64,000 bases of DNA, from assembly GCA_046537975.1 (NCBI GenBank), contig JBKHJR010000003.1, forward strand, positions 10,676-74,675, in the 5' to 3' direction. The translations under genes and the position numbers were made by a program. The stretch's first letter is position 1. Each line of letters begins with the position of its first letter. Under the pieces are notes generated by a model. It was not told where the DNA came from. It worked only from the letters and a program-made list of their open reading frames with translations, and ran no database searches. Shown here one piece after another: positions 45,682-53,457 of the stretch. This DNA is from JAWLDV01 sp046537975. GTDB lineage: Bacteria; Desulfobacterota; Desulfobulbia; Desulfobulbales; SURF-16.

Positions 45682-46272
45682 TCAGTCCCGGATTTCCCTC
45701 ACCTTGTCATCATCATTGAAGCGGACTTCAATGGTATCAAACCGGTTCTTCCAGAATTTCCAGACGTCGGAGTCAAGGGAACTGGTTCCGGTTTCCGGCG
45801 GGTGTCCCCAGCTGACCAGGACCGCTTCCCTGGACATGCCCAATACCACGTCCCCTGTTTTGATGGCCTCTTTCTCTTTACCGGTCATGCCTTGGGTCAT
45901 CTCCTCAAAACTCCGGGAAGTGAGAAGCCGGTCCATGTAATCCTGGGCGCTTATCCCGGGATGATGCTTGGGATTAAAATAGGCATAGTACGTCTGGTTA
46001 TCCTCCACTCCGGTAAAGGACACCACCGGATAACCGCTTTTCTTGCCCAGCTTGATATTCTTGACCCTGGTCCCCGCCGGGATAAGACGCCCCACCTGGT
46101 AACCGGTGGACCAGATCTCCCCGTTCTCTATCCAGACATTATGGGCCAGATATTTCCGGGTGTCGGCGGACAGTTCCTTGGTCCACTTCGCCTTTCCGCA
46201 CCCCTGATTGCCCAGGATTAACAGAAATGCTGCGGCCACCAGAATGAGATTTGCTAAAAGTTTACTTTTCAT
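45682..46272 (-). CDS. Lipoprotein with BamE/SmpA-like C-terminal domain
   Basis: The 196-residue protein has a signal peptide with lipobox GNQGC. The C-terminal half contains VVLGMSREAVLVSWGHPPET followed by VWKFWKNRFDTIEVRF, which matches the SmpA/OmlA fold seen in BamE and similar outer-membrane lipoproteins. GAGGAGGT five bases before the ATG is the strongest ribosome site in this arm. It heads the lipoprotein-HTH-like-BtrH-ABC-ACP unit; a role in delivering the product to the outer membrane is plausible but inferred from position. Confidence 0.78.
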   Translation of the reverse strand: MKSKLLANLILVAAAFLLILGNQGCGKAKWTKELSADTRKYLAHNVWIENGEIWSTGYQVGRLIPAGTRVKNIKLGKKSGYPVVSFTGVEDNQTYYAYFNPKHHPGISAQDYMDRLLTSRSFEEMTQGMTGKEKEAIKTGDVVLGMSREAVLVSWGHPPETGTSSLDSDVWKFWKNRFDTIEVRFNDDDKVREIRD

Positions 46273-46356
46273 AATTACCTCCTCAACTGTTTTTGTTCAG
46301 AGTCATATCTCTCATACAGTTTATAGTTCAAGGAGTACAATTTCCAGTCCAAATAC

Positions 46357-47844
46357 TCAGGGCTTATCTCTGCCGGGCTCACTATTAAGCTCCGGGGCCC
46401 GGGAGCCCAGTCTCCTGTTGCTCCTGGCAAATTTCAGGAAATCCAGGCCGTTTTTCAGAAACCGCCGCCAGCTGTCCGGGGAGTGATAAAGCATGGCCGC
46501 ATACCCCAGGAGAACCCGGGGCCTCTTGAAGTGCTTTCTGTAAAAATCAATGAACAGTTCATCCAGACGCTCGCGGCTCAAGCCTTCAGGAATAAAGAGA
46601 AAACTCATACAGTCCATGCCCTGCCAGTCTTCGGTAAACTCCCCCAGTTCATGGATCTTATTATACAAGGGGGAGCCGGGAAAAGGAGTGAACTTGGCCA
46701 GGTTAAAATCATCGATGGGCAGGGAAAAGACATAATCCATGCTCTTTTTTATGCTCTCCTCGGTTTCCCCGGGCAGTCCCATCATCAAAAGTCCTTTGGT
46801 GCGGATACCGTGTTTCTTGATGAGCCGGATCTTTTCGGCCAGCATTCCCAGGTCGGCATTCTGCCGGTGCCTGGCCAGGAGATTCTCATCTCCGGTTTCA
46901 ATCCCCAGACTGATCATCCAGCAGCCCCCCTTCTTCATCAGGGCCAGCAGCTCAGAATCGATGTGTTCCGCCCTGACCGCGCAGTTAAAGGTCATGCCCA
47001 GGGGGTGCTCGATCAACTTGGTCATGAGCTCTTCCACCCGTTCCCGTTTGAAAGTGAACTGGTCATCGTAGAAGTTGATATGTTTGATATTGAAGCGCTG
47101 CTTCAGATGCAGCATGTGTTGATAAAGATATTCGGCGGAGTTGTAGCGGAAAGTGCGGCGGAAAACCGAACGGTCGCAGTAGCTGCAGGCATAAGGACAG
47201 CCCCGGCTGGAGGTACAGCTGGTGTTGGGGGTCCGGGGGTAGTTGAAGATGGGCAGGGTGTAGGTCTCCGGATAACCGGCCAGCTTCTCATAGGCCGGAA
47301 AGGGCAAAGAGTCCAGATCCAGCTGGGGCTCCCGGTAGCCGCTAAAGAATGGTTCCCCCTCCCTGCGGAAGATGATCCCCGGGATCTTTTCCAATTCTCC
47401 GCCCTCGCTTCTTATGAGTTCCCTGAGGGTCTCCTCCCCCTCACCGGCAACGATAACATCCACCTCCGGATAGTCGGTCAGAAGCTGCTCCCTGAGAGCG
47501 GAGACATGGGGTCCCCCGAAAACCGTCTTGATTCCGGGCATTATTCCGCGGGCCATTGCCGCCAGCCTGACCCCGTCCAGGAAACTGGAGGTGGTGCAGC
47601 TGAAACCGATAAAGGCGGGCTTATGGGAGACAAGGTACTCCCTGATAAGCCTGTCGCTCTCCGGCCTGGCATAACAGTCGATTATATCAGCCCTGATTCC
47701 TTCCTGTTCCAGGTAAGAGGCAATGCCGGCCAGCCCCAGAGGAGGCATGATATTTGCCATCCGGGAAATATCATGCCCGGCGGCTGCAGCCTGATAACCC
47801 AGGGGGTGGACCAGCAGTATCCGGCGGTAATCCAGTTTATTCAT
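46357..47844 (-). CDS. B12-binding-type radical SAM protein 4
   Basis: The 495-residue protein has an N-terminal B12-binding domain (MPPLGLAGIASYLEQEGIRA, IKTVFGGPHVSALREQ, VDVIVAGEGEETLREL) and a radical SAM core with SSRGCPYACSYC near residues 210-221, KTKGLLMMGLPGETEESI-like turn (GIRTKGLLMMGLPGETEE) and FTPFPGSPLYNKI. It resembles the P-methyltransferase/BchE-like group of cobalamin radical SAM enzymes. It is the longest of the four such proteins. AGGAAG precedes the ATG by about 12 bases. Confidence 0.88.
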   Translation of the reverse strand: MNKLDYRRILLVHPLGYQAAAAGHDISRMANIMPPLGLAGIASYLEQEGIRADIIDCYARPESDRLIREYLVSHKPAFIGFSCTTSSFLDGVRLAAMARGIMPGIKTVFGGPHVSALREQLLTDYPEVDVIVAGEGEETLRELIRSEGGELEKIPGIIFRREGEPFFSGYREPQLDLDSLPFPAYEKLAGYPETYTLPIFNYPRTPNTSCTSSRGCPYACSYCDRSVFRRTFRYNSAEYLYQHMLHLKQRFNIKHINFYDDQFTFKRERVEELMTKLIEHPLGMTFNCAVRAEHIDSELLALMKKGGCWMISLGIETGDENLLARHRQNADLGMLAEKIRLIKKHGIRTKGLLMMGLPGETEESIKKSMDYVFSLPIDDFNLAKFTPFPGSPLYNKIHELGEFTEDWQGMDCMSFLFIPEGLSRERLDELFIDFYRKHFKRPRVLLGYAAMLYHSPDSWRRFLKNGLDFLKFARSNRRLGSRAPELNSEPGRDKP

Positions 47845-47900
47845 GTCCGATTATACTCTTCCTGTCTTTTTATAAGTTTTTTTATCCCCGAAACCTGCGG

Positions 47901-48986
47901 CTATCCATCTGTCCCGGCCTCGATTAACAGGGCTGCATTTATACCGCCAAAACCGGAGTTGCAGGTCAGGATAGAAGGATATTGAAGGGCCTGTTCCCTT
48001 ACTCCGGAAACCGGCCAATGCTCTTTTTCCGGAACAGCCAGTCCCGCAGTGGGCGGAATCTTTCCCTCCCGGAGGGCCTTAACCGCCAGAGCTGCTTCAA
48101 TAACCCCGGCCGCTCCCAGGGTGTGGCCGATACTTCCCTTGACTGAATGAATCGGGACTCCTCCCTCAAACAGGCTATCCATAGCCACCATTTCCATGGC
48201 ATCATTATAAACCGTCCCGGTACCATGGGCATTGACCGCCCCCACTTTTCGGCTGCCATACTCAATTGCCTGCTCGACGGAACTAATCAGGCCCCCGGCC
48301 TCCCGGCAGGGAGCGGTAATATGCCGGGCATCGCAGGCAGCCCCCCAGCCCTGCAACAGAGGGGAGGAGCTATCCCCTGCAGTCAGGAGAAGATAACCGG
48401 CCCCTTCCCCCAGGGACAAACCGTCCCGATCCCGGTCAAAAGGCCGGGCCCCCTCCCGGGACAGGGCATGCAGCCTGGAAAAACCGGCCTGAACAAATCT
48501 GCCTGCCAGATCAAGGCCCACCACCAAAACAGACTGGGCCTCCCCGCTTTTGATCTGCTGGGCCGCGTTTATAACAGCCAGGGTCCCTGAGGCGCAGGCG
48601 GCACTGACCGTGAGCGGCCGGCCCACGGTACCCGCCTTCCCGGCGATGATCCCGCCCAGATCCCAGGGCTGGCCCTCCCAATGGTCCGGTTCCGGAGCAA
48701 GGAGCTCATCAGAGGCACCTTTGGTGGTGGCTGCAACCAGACCGGTATTTTCAGGGAGAACGGGCAGATCAGCCATAAGCCGGTTCAACAGGTGGTCCAA
48801 CCTCTCCCCGCTACCCGGACTCCCCTCCAGATCAGGGATCAAGGCAGCCGGCCAACGGGCCAGATCCTCATCCAGACCCTTCCGGGTAATGGCGGATCGC
48901 CCCTGCCTAAGTCCCTGCCAGGTGCTTTCCAGATCCCCCAGCGCCGTCACCACACCGGCAGCCTCAATCGTTATCTTACCAGTCAT
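47901..48986 (-). CDS. Beta-ketoacyl-ACP synthase (KAS I/II type) 3
   Basis: The 361-residue protein has C131 in SAACASGTLAVIN, H254 in NAHGTGTVYNDA and H288 in GSIGHTLGAAG, so the triad is whole. It is about 50 residues shorter than FabF, mainly in the N-terminal part before the Cys. RPFDRDRDGLSLGEGAGYLL is conserved. It marks the right end of the biosynthetic locus and is divergent from gap. Confidence 0.9.
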   Translation of the reverse strand: MTGKITIEAAGVVTALGDLESTWQGLRQGRSAITRKGLDEDLARWPAALIPDLEGSPGSGERLDHLLNRLMADLPVLPENTGLVAATTKGASDELLAPEPDHWEGQPWDLGGIIAGKAGTVGRPLTVSAACASGTLAVINAAQQIKSGEAQSVLVVGLDLAGRFVQAGFSRLHALSREGARPFDRDRDGLSLGEGAGYLLLTAGDSSSPLLQGWGAACDARHITAPCREAGGLISSVEQAIEYGSRKVGAVNAHGTGTVYNDAMEMVAMDSLFEGGVPIHSVKGSIGHTLGAAGVIEAALAVKALREGKIPPTAGLAVPEKEHWPVSGVREQALQYPSILTCNSGFGGINAALLIEAGTDG

Positions 48987-49324
48987 CCCCCAGCTCCCTG
49001 CATCGAATTACCATTAATTCCGAGCACCGCCATTCATACCTGCTCAATTAATCTCCAAGAACATCTTTGTCAATTAATGTTGCAATTAATGTCAGTTTTT
49101 CTTGCTTACCACCTCAGCATTCATTAAATTCACTTCTCAATCTTATCTTGACAGGGTCAGTTAAATTGCTCAAAAATAATATCAAAGATCAATTTTAGGG
49201 ATCTGTCGCTATTCAAAATTCTCGATCAGATATATTTGCGCAAAAACTCGGACAAATGGTTGGATATCCGGCGTGAGCCGGCTTAGGGATACCACCAGTA
49301 ATTAAATGGAGGAGCAGGACAGTC
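48987..49324. other. Divergent intergenic region upstream of gap
   Basis: The 338 bases are AT-rich and should contain the promoters for gap (plus) and the ketosynthase (minus). CAATTAAT occurs at 49045, 49071 and 49083, the last two 12 bases apart as direct repeats (CAATTAATGT), a possible operator. A TTGACA at 49148 has no -10 box at the right distance (TAATAT is 23 bases away). No gene is supported. Confidence 0.4.
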
Positions 49325-50539
49325 ATGAAATTAGGGATTAACGGACTGGGAAGAATCGGCAAACTCTCTCTCTGGCACCACGTGGCCAGGAAATATTTTT
49401 CCGAAATCATAGTCAATACCGGACGGGAAGTGGGACAGAGCCTGGAAGACATCGCCTCTGTTATAGAAAAAGACAGTACCTACGGCAAACTGGGCAACTA
49501 TTTATACGGTTACAAGGGAGGCCGGATGGTGGAAAATCTGGACGAATCCTCCGGCTCCATGACCGTCGACGGTCTGCCGGTAAAGATTCTCCGGGAGGCA
49601 AGAAATCCCAAGGATATTAAGTGGCAGGAAAACGGGGTAAAGCTGGTTCTGGAAACCACCGGGGTTTTTAATGACCCCACTGCCGACAGTGAAATCAAAG
49701 GAGGGGCCTTAAGGGGACATCTTAATGCCGGCGCGGAAAAGGCCATTCTCTCCGCACCCTTCAAGATCAAGGAAAAGGGAAGTTCCATGCCCGACGATGC
49801 CGTAACTACCGTAATGGGCATCAACGAGGAAGACTACATCCCAACCCAGCACCATCTTGTCTCGGCAGCTTCATGCACCACTACCTGTCTGGCCTTTATG
49901 ATCAAACCCCTTCTCGATCAGATCGGGGTGGAAAATTTTCTGAGTGCTTCAATGGTCACTGTTCATGCCGCTACCGGAAGCCAGAAAGTGATTGATGCAG
50001 TACCCAAAAGAGGCGCTACCGACCTGAGGAAAAACCGCAGTATCCTTAACAACATAATTTTGACCACCACCGGGGCCGCCAAAGCCCTCCGCCTGGTTAT
50101 CCCGGAGATGAAGAACGTGGGTTTCATGGCGGAATCCGTGCGTATCCCCACCTCCACCGGCTCTCTGATTATTCTGGTTCTCGACCTGCACGACGATACA
50201 GACGACCCGATCAGAAGAGATAGAATCAACGAAATCTACCGCAATTTCGACGAACACTCTCCCTATCTGGAATACACGGATAAACAGAACGTCTCTTCCG
50301 ACATCATAGGGACACCTTCTGCAGCCACAGTTATAGAGGGAAGCGAGACCCACACCAGGACCGCTTCCATCTCCCTTAATCTCAATAAAATCCAGAAATG
50401 CGCCCCTACCGGGGAGGATCAGATTCTGGAAGTACCGGTAACCCAGGCTGTTATATATGGCTGGTACGACAACGAACTGGGCAGTTATACCAATATGCTG
50501 GGAGACCGGACCGTGTCCATAGCTGAACAGATGATTTAA
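49325..50539 (+). CDS. gap: Glyceraldehyde-3-phosphate dehydrogenase, long form
   Basis: The enzyme oxidises glyceraldehyde-3-phosphate to 1,3-bisphosphoglycerate with NAD(P). The Rossmann start GINGLGRIGKLSL and the catalytic region SAASCTTTCLAF (Cys184) are clear, with TVHAATGSQKV, RRGATDLR-like KRGATDLRKN and WYDNELGSYTNM. At 404 residues it is about 70 longer than common GAPDH (with extra sequence in the N-terminal half), and the active site reads SCTTT instead of SCTTN. Such long forms occur in some anaerobes. GGAGGAG precedes the start. It leads the gap-pgk-tpiA-secG operon. Confidence 0.93.
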   Translation: MKLGINGLGRIGKLSLWHHVARKYFSEIIVNTGREVGQSLEDIASVIEKDSTYGKLGNYLYGYKGGRMVENLDESSGSMTVDGLPVKILREARNPKDIKWQENGVKLVLETTGVFNDPTADSEIKGGALRGHLNAGAEKAILSAPFKIKEKGSSMPDDAVTTVMGINEEDYIPTQHHLVSAASCTTTCLAFMIKPLLDQIGVENFLSASMVTVHAATGSQKVIDAVPKRGATDLRKNRSILNNIILTTTGAAKALRLVIPEMKNVGFMAESVRIPTSTGSLIILVLDLHDDTDDPIRRDRINEIYRNFDEHSPYLEYTDKQNVSSDIIGTPSAATVIEGSETHTRTASISLNLNKIQKCAPTGEDQILEVPVTQAVIYGWYDNELGSYTNMLGDRTVSIAEQMI

Positions 50540-50564
50540 AGTTTTAAGTTAAGGTGAGAAAAAA

Positions 50565-51740
50565 ATGAAGAACATCAGGGATCTTGACATTAAAGGCAAA
50601 AGACTCCTCATCCGGGTCGATTTCAATGTTCCCTTAGACCAGGTCGGCAAGGTAGCTGATGACACCAGGATCCGGGAAGCCCTGCCCACCATCAGGCATG
50701 CCCTCCGGGAAGGGGCCAAAGTAATCATCTGTTCCCATCTTGGCCGCCCCAAGGGCGAACGGAAACCGGAGTTTTCCATGTCTCCGGCAGCTCAGAGGCT
50801 GTCCCAACTCCTGGACAGGGAGGTCAAACTGGCCCCCGACTGCCTCGGGGAAGAGGTGGAAAAGATGGTCTCGGCCCTGGAGGACGGCGGAATAATCCTT
50901 CTGGAAAACCTGCGCTTTTACAAGGAAGAGACCGGCAATGATCCGGAATTTGCCAAGTCCCTGGCCGGACTGACCGATATCTACATAAACGATGCCTTTG
51001 CAGTTTCTCACCGGGCCCATGCCTCGGTGGAAGGGATAACCCATCACGTCCGGGAAGCAGCCGCCGGCTTTCTGCTTCAGAAAGAGATGGATTTCTTCCA
51101 TCGTTCGGTCAGCAATCCGACTCGCCCCCTGACCGCGGTAATCGGCGGCGCCAAGGTTTCAGGCAAACTCGAGGCCCTGAAAAACATGCTGGGGATGGTC
51201 GATTCCATGATCATCGGCGGAGCCATGGCCAACACCTTCCTTAAAAGCCGGGGGATCGAGGTAGGCAAGTCCCTGGTGGAGGATGATCTCCTGGACACCG
51301 CAGCCTCACTGCTTAAAGAGGCAAAAGAAAAGAAAATCAACCTTTATCTGCCGGTGGACTGTGTGGCGGCGGAACGCTTCGAAGAAGGCTGCGTAAGCAG
51401 GGTCGTTCCGGTGCAGGAAATTCCCCGGGACTGGCTGGCCCTGGATATAGGTCCCGCCACCACCACCCTGTTCTGCAGGGCCCTTGACTCAGCCAGAACC
51501 ATTATCTGGAACGGCCCCATGGGAGCTTTTGAGATGGATGCCTACTCCCGGGGCACCATGGCCCTGGCCCAGCAGACAGCAACTTCCCATGCCCTGAGCG
51601 TGGTGGGAGGCGGAGATACGGTAAGTGCCGTCTATAAGGCGGGCTGGAATGAAGAAATGTCCTACATTTCCACCGGCGGCGGCGCCTTTCTGATGCTGAT
51701 GGAGGGCAAAGAGCTGCCGGGAGTGACCGCCCTGAAATAA
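50565..51740 (+). CDS. pgk: Phosphoglycerate kinase
   Basis: PGK moves the acyl phosphate of 1,3-bisphosphoglycerate to ADP. The 391-residue protein shows LLIRVDFNVPLD, CSHLGRPKGER, LLENLRFYKEE, AVSHRAHASVEG, VIGGAKVSGK, WNGPMGAFEM and VVGGGDTVSAV, the complete set of family motifs, with normal length. It lies 25 bases after gap. The ribosome site is GGTGAG. Confidence 0.97.
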   Translation: MKNIRDLDIKGKRLLIRVDFNVPLDQVGKVADDTRIREALPTIRHALREGAKVIICSHLGRPKGERKPEFSMSPAAQRLSQLLDREVKLAPDCLGEEVEKMVSALEDGGIILLENLRFYKEETGNDPEFAKSLAGLTDIYINDAFAVSHRAHASVEGITHHVREAAAGFLLQKEMDFFHRSVSNPTRPLTAVIGGAKVSGKLEALKNMLGMVDSMIIGGAMANTFLKSRGIEVGKSLVEDDLLDTAASLLKEAKEKKINLYLPVDCVAAERFEEGCVSRVVPVQEIPRDWLALDIGPATTTLFCRALDSARTIIWNGPMGAFEMDAYSRGTMALAQQTATSHALSVVGGGDTVSAVYKAGWNEEMSYISTGGGAFLMLMEGKELPGVTALK

Positions 51741-51829
51741 AGCCAGGCCTTCGGGCTGCCGGGCTGAAACTTATACCTCCATCCTGATCCGACAATCTAC
51801 AGCCATAATCCCTGAATAAGGAGACCCCC

Positions 51830-52585
51830 ATGAAGCGCAGACCACTCATTGCCGGCAACTGGAAGATGAACACCAGCCTCGAGGAGGCGGAGAAGCTGTG
51901 CAAAAGCATCGTTAAACCCGGAATCCCCGAGGACCGGGATGTCATGCTGGCCCCCCCCTTCACCCACTTAACCACGGTGGCCTTCTGTATTTCCGGATCC
52001 CCTCTTCTGTTGGCCGGGCAGAATGTCTGCTGGGAGGAAAGCGGGGCCTACACCGGAGAGATCTCTCCGCCCATGCTCAAGGAAACCGGCTGCCGGATGG
52101 CCATCGTGGGGCACTCCGAAAGGAGGCAGTTGTTTGGGGAAGACAACGCCATGATAAACAAAAGACTTAAAGGCGCCCTGGCCCATGGCCTGATTCCCAT
52201 CCTCTGCGTAGGCGAGACCCTGGAGGAACGGGAAGGAGGAACCACTTTCAAGGTCCTGAAAAAACAGATCCGGGAAGGTCTCCGGGAGGCGGAACCGGCA
52301 AGCGGCGAGGAAATCGTCCTGGCCTACGAGCCGGTCTGGGCCATAGGCACGGGCAGAACGGCAACCGTGGAACAGGCCGGGGAAGTACATACTTTCATTC
52401 GCAAACTCCTGGCCGAGATATACGAGAAAAATATTGCCGACAAAATAAGAATATTGTATGGTGGTTCAGTTAAGCCTGACAACATTAACGAACTGATGTC
52501 CTTTGAAGAAATAGACGGAGCGCTGGTAGGGGGAGCATCCCTGAAAAGCGAAACATTCAACCGGATCATAAATTTTCAATACTAA
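51830..52585 (+). CDS. tpiA: Triosephosphate isomerase
   Basis: TPI interconverts dihydroxyacetone phosphate and glyceraldehyde-3-phosphate. The 251-residue protein has AGNWKMNTSLEEA (Lys), VGHSERRQLFGE (His), the catalytic Glu in AYEPVWAIGTG and the phosphate loop YGGSVKPDN. AAGGAG is well placed. It is 89 bases after pgk, and the secG start follows its stop with no gap. Confidence 0.97.
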   Translation: MKRRPLIAGNWKMNTSLEEAEKLCKSIVKPGIPEDRDVMLAPPFTHLTTVAFCISGSPLLLAGQNVCWEESGAYTGEISPPMLKETGCRMAIVGHSERRQLFGEDNAMINKRLKGALAHGLIPILCVGETLEEREGGTTFKVLKKQIREGLREAEPASGEEIVLAYEPVWAIGTGRTATVEQAGEVHTFIRKLLAEIYEKNIADKIRILYGGSVKPDNINELMSFEEIDGALVGGASLKSETFNRIINFQY

Positions 52586-52990
52586 ATGACAACCATACTC
52601 GTAATAATACATATTATAGTCAGCCTCTTCCTGGTGGGAATCGTTCTTCTGCAGCAGGGAAAAGGGGCCAGTGTCGGAGCCACCCTGGGCGGCGCCGGAG
52701 GCAGCCAGACCATGTTCGGCTCGGAAGGTCCCATGCCTTTGATGAACAAAATAACCACCGGTGCAGCCATAATCTTCATGGCAACTTCCATATCCCTGGC
52801 CTACATCTCCGCCCATAAAAGCGGCTCTTCCGTGATGCAGGATGTGGAAAAAGAGCAGGGGGCCGGGCCCACCATAGAGAGAGGACTGGAAACAGTCCCC
52901 GAAGAATCATCTGAATCTGCAGATCCGGCTAAGGATGAAGCCGATCAGGAAGACTCATCGTCCGTTCCGGATTTCCCCCTTGACAATTAG
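52586..52990 (+). CDS. secG: Preprotein translocase subunit SecG
   Basis: SecG is the small membrane subunit of the SecYEG channel. The 134-residue protein has two membrane helices (IIVSLFLVGIVLLQQGKG and AAIIFMATSISLAYI) flanking the conserved GASVGATLGGAGGSQTMFGS. The C-terminal 50 residues are an acidic, disordered tail (SESADPAKDEADQEDSSS), longer than in E. coli. Its start abuts the tpiA stop. The tpiA-secG link is common in several bacterial groups. Confidence 0.92.
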   Translation: MTTILVIIHIIVSLFLVGIVLLQQGKGASVGATLGGAGGSQTMFGSEGPMPLMNKITTGAAIIFMATSISLAYISAHKSGSSVMQDVEKEQGAGPTIERGLETVPEESSESADPAKDEADQEDSSSVPDFPLDN

Positions 52991-53041
52991 CCCGGACACA
53001 GGAAAAACAGACACCGCATAAAAGATCACAAGTTCAAGGTT

Positions 53042-53126
53042 GCCGAAGTGGTGGAATTGGTAGACACGCTGTCTTGAGGGGGCAGTGGGGAAACCCGTGC
53101 CGGTTCAAATCCGGCCTTCGGCACCA
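53042..53126 (+). tRNA. tRNA-Leu (anticodon GAG)
   Basis: The acceptor arm GCCGAAG at 53042-53048 pairs with CTTCGGC at 53116-53122, discriminator A53123 and encoded CCA 53124-53126. The anticodon stem CTGTC/GGCAG encloses GAG at 53076-53078, and a long variable arm (TGGGGAAACCCG) identifies a class II leucine tRNA. Its 3' half is the likely attachment site of the island that follows, whose integrase gene starts 332 bases away. No second copy of the 3' end was seen downstream in the window. Confidence 0.97.
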
Positions 53127-53158
53127 AAAATACATCCGGGAACTTCCACAAAGTTCCA

Positions 53159-53199
53159 GCAAGCCCGCATCCGGCAACGGACAGTGGGCTTTTTCTTTT
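53159..53199 (+). terminator. Rho-independent terminator after tRNA-Leu
   Basis: AGCCCGC and the later GTGGGCT pair around a loop that itself contains ATCCGGCAACGGA, followed by TTTTTCTTTT. It ends the glycolysis-secG-tRNA unit and would insulate it from the island. Confidence 0.75.
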
Positions 53200-53230
53200 C
53201 CCCTGCCTTCCAGTAAATTCCATTGACATC

Positions 53231-53443
53231 CGGGTATAAAAGCGGGTATAAAATAGGGTACGTGGTTAAGGACACGAATACCCGCTAAGGATTTCAACTT
53301 CACCATCCTTTAATTTACCTTTTTCAAGCTGTTATCCGATAATTTATTCTTCCAGGATAATGGTGAAGAACGATACATCCTCAACTCTCAAGAGGTTCAT
53401 TATCAATGAAGCGGGTATAAATAAGAGGAACCTAATACCCACT
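53231..53443. promoter_or_regulatory. Repeated GCGGGTATA boxes upstream of the integrase (candidate arm-type sites)
   Basis: The box (G)CGGGTATAAA occurs at 53231-53240, 53242-53253 and 53411-53420 in the plus direction; its complement AATACCCGC at 53277-53285 and the near-match AATACCCAC at about 53435-53442 are inverted. A partial ATAGGGTA lies at 53254-53261. Five clustered copies in both directions between a tRNA attachment site and its integrase fit arm-type recombinase or excisionase binding sites, or an operator of the integrase gene. Apart from these, the 331-base gap holds nothing recognised. Confidence 0.55.
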
Positions 53444-53457
53444 ATGGAGGACATTAA

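Noticed and set aside
46483..47985. A 500-codon plus-strand frame opposite the fourth B12-type radical SAM gene
   Set aside because: It is the antisense shadow of a well-supported gene with conserved motifs; the translated product has no recognisable domain and crosses into the ketosynthase gene.
23250..48986. Naming the locus a ladderane or an aryl-polyene cluster
   Set aside because: Each shares some gene types, but the CrtI-like desaturase of ladderane candidates and the KR/DH/thioesterase set of aryl-polyene loci are missing, so neither label is supported.
53026..53306. Minus-strand reading frames across tRNA-Leu encoding CRRPDLNRHG- and GFEPARVSP-like peptides
   Set aside because: These are the well-known false proteins made by reading a tRNA-Leu gene backwards; the tRNA is complete on the plus strand.
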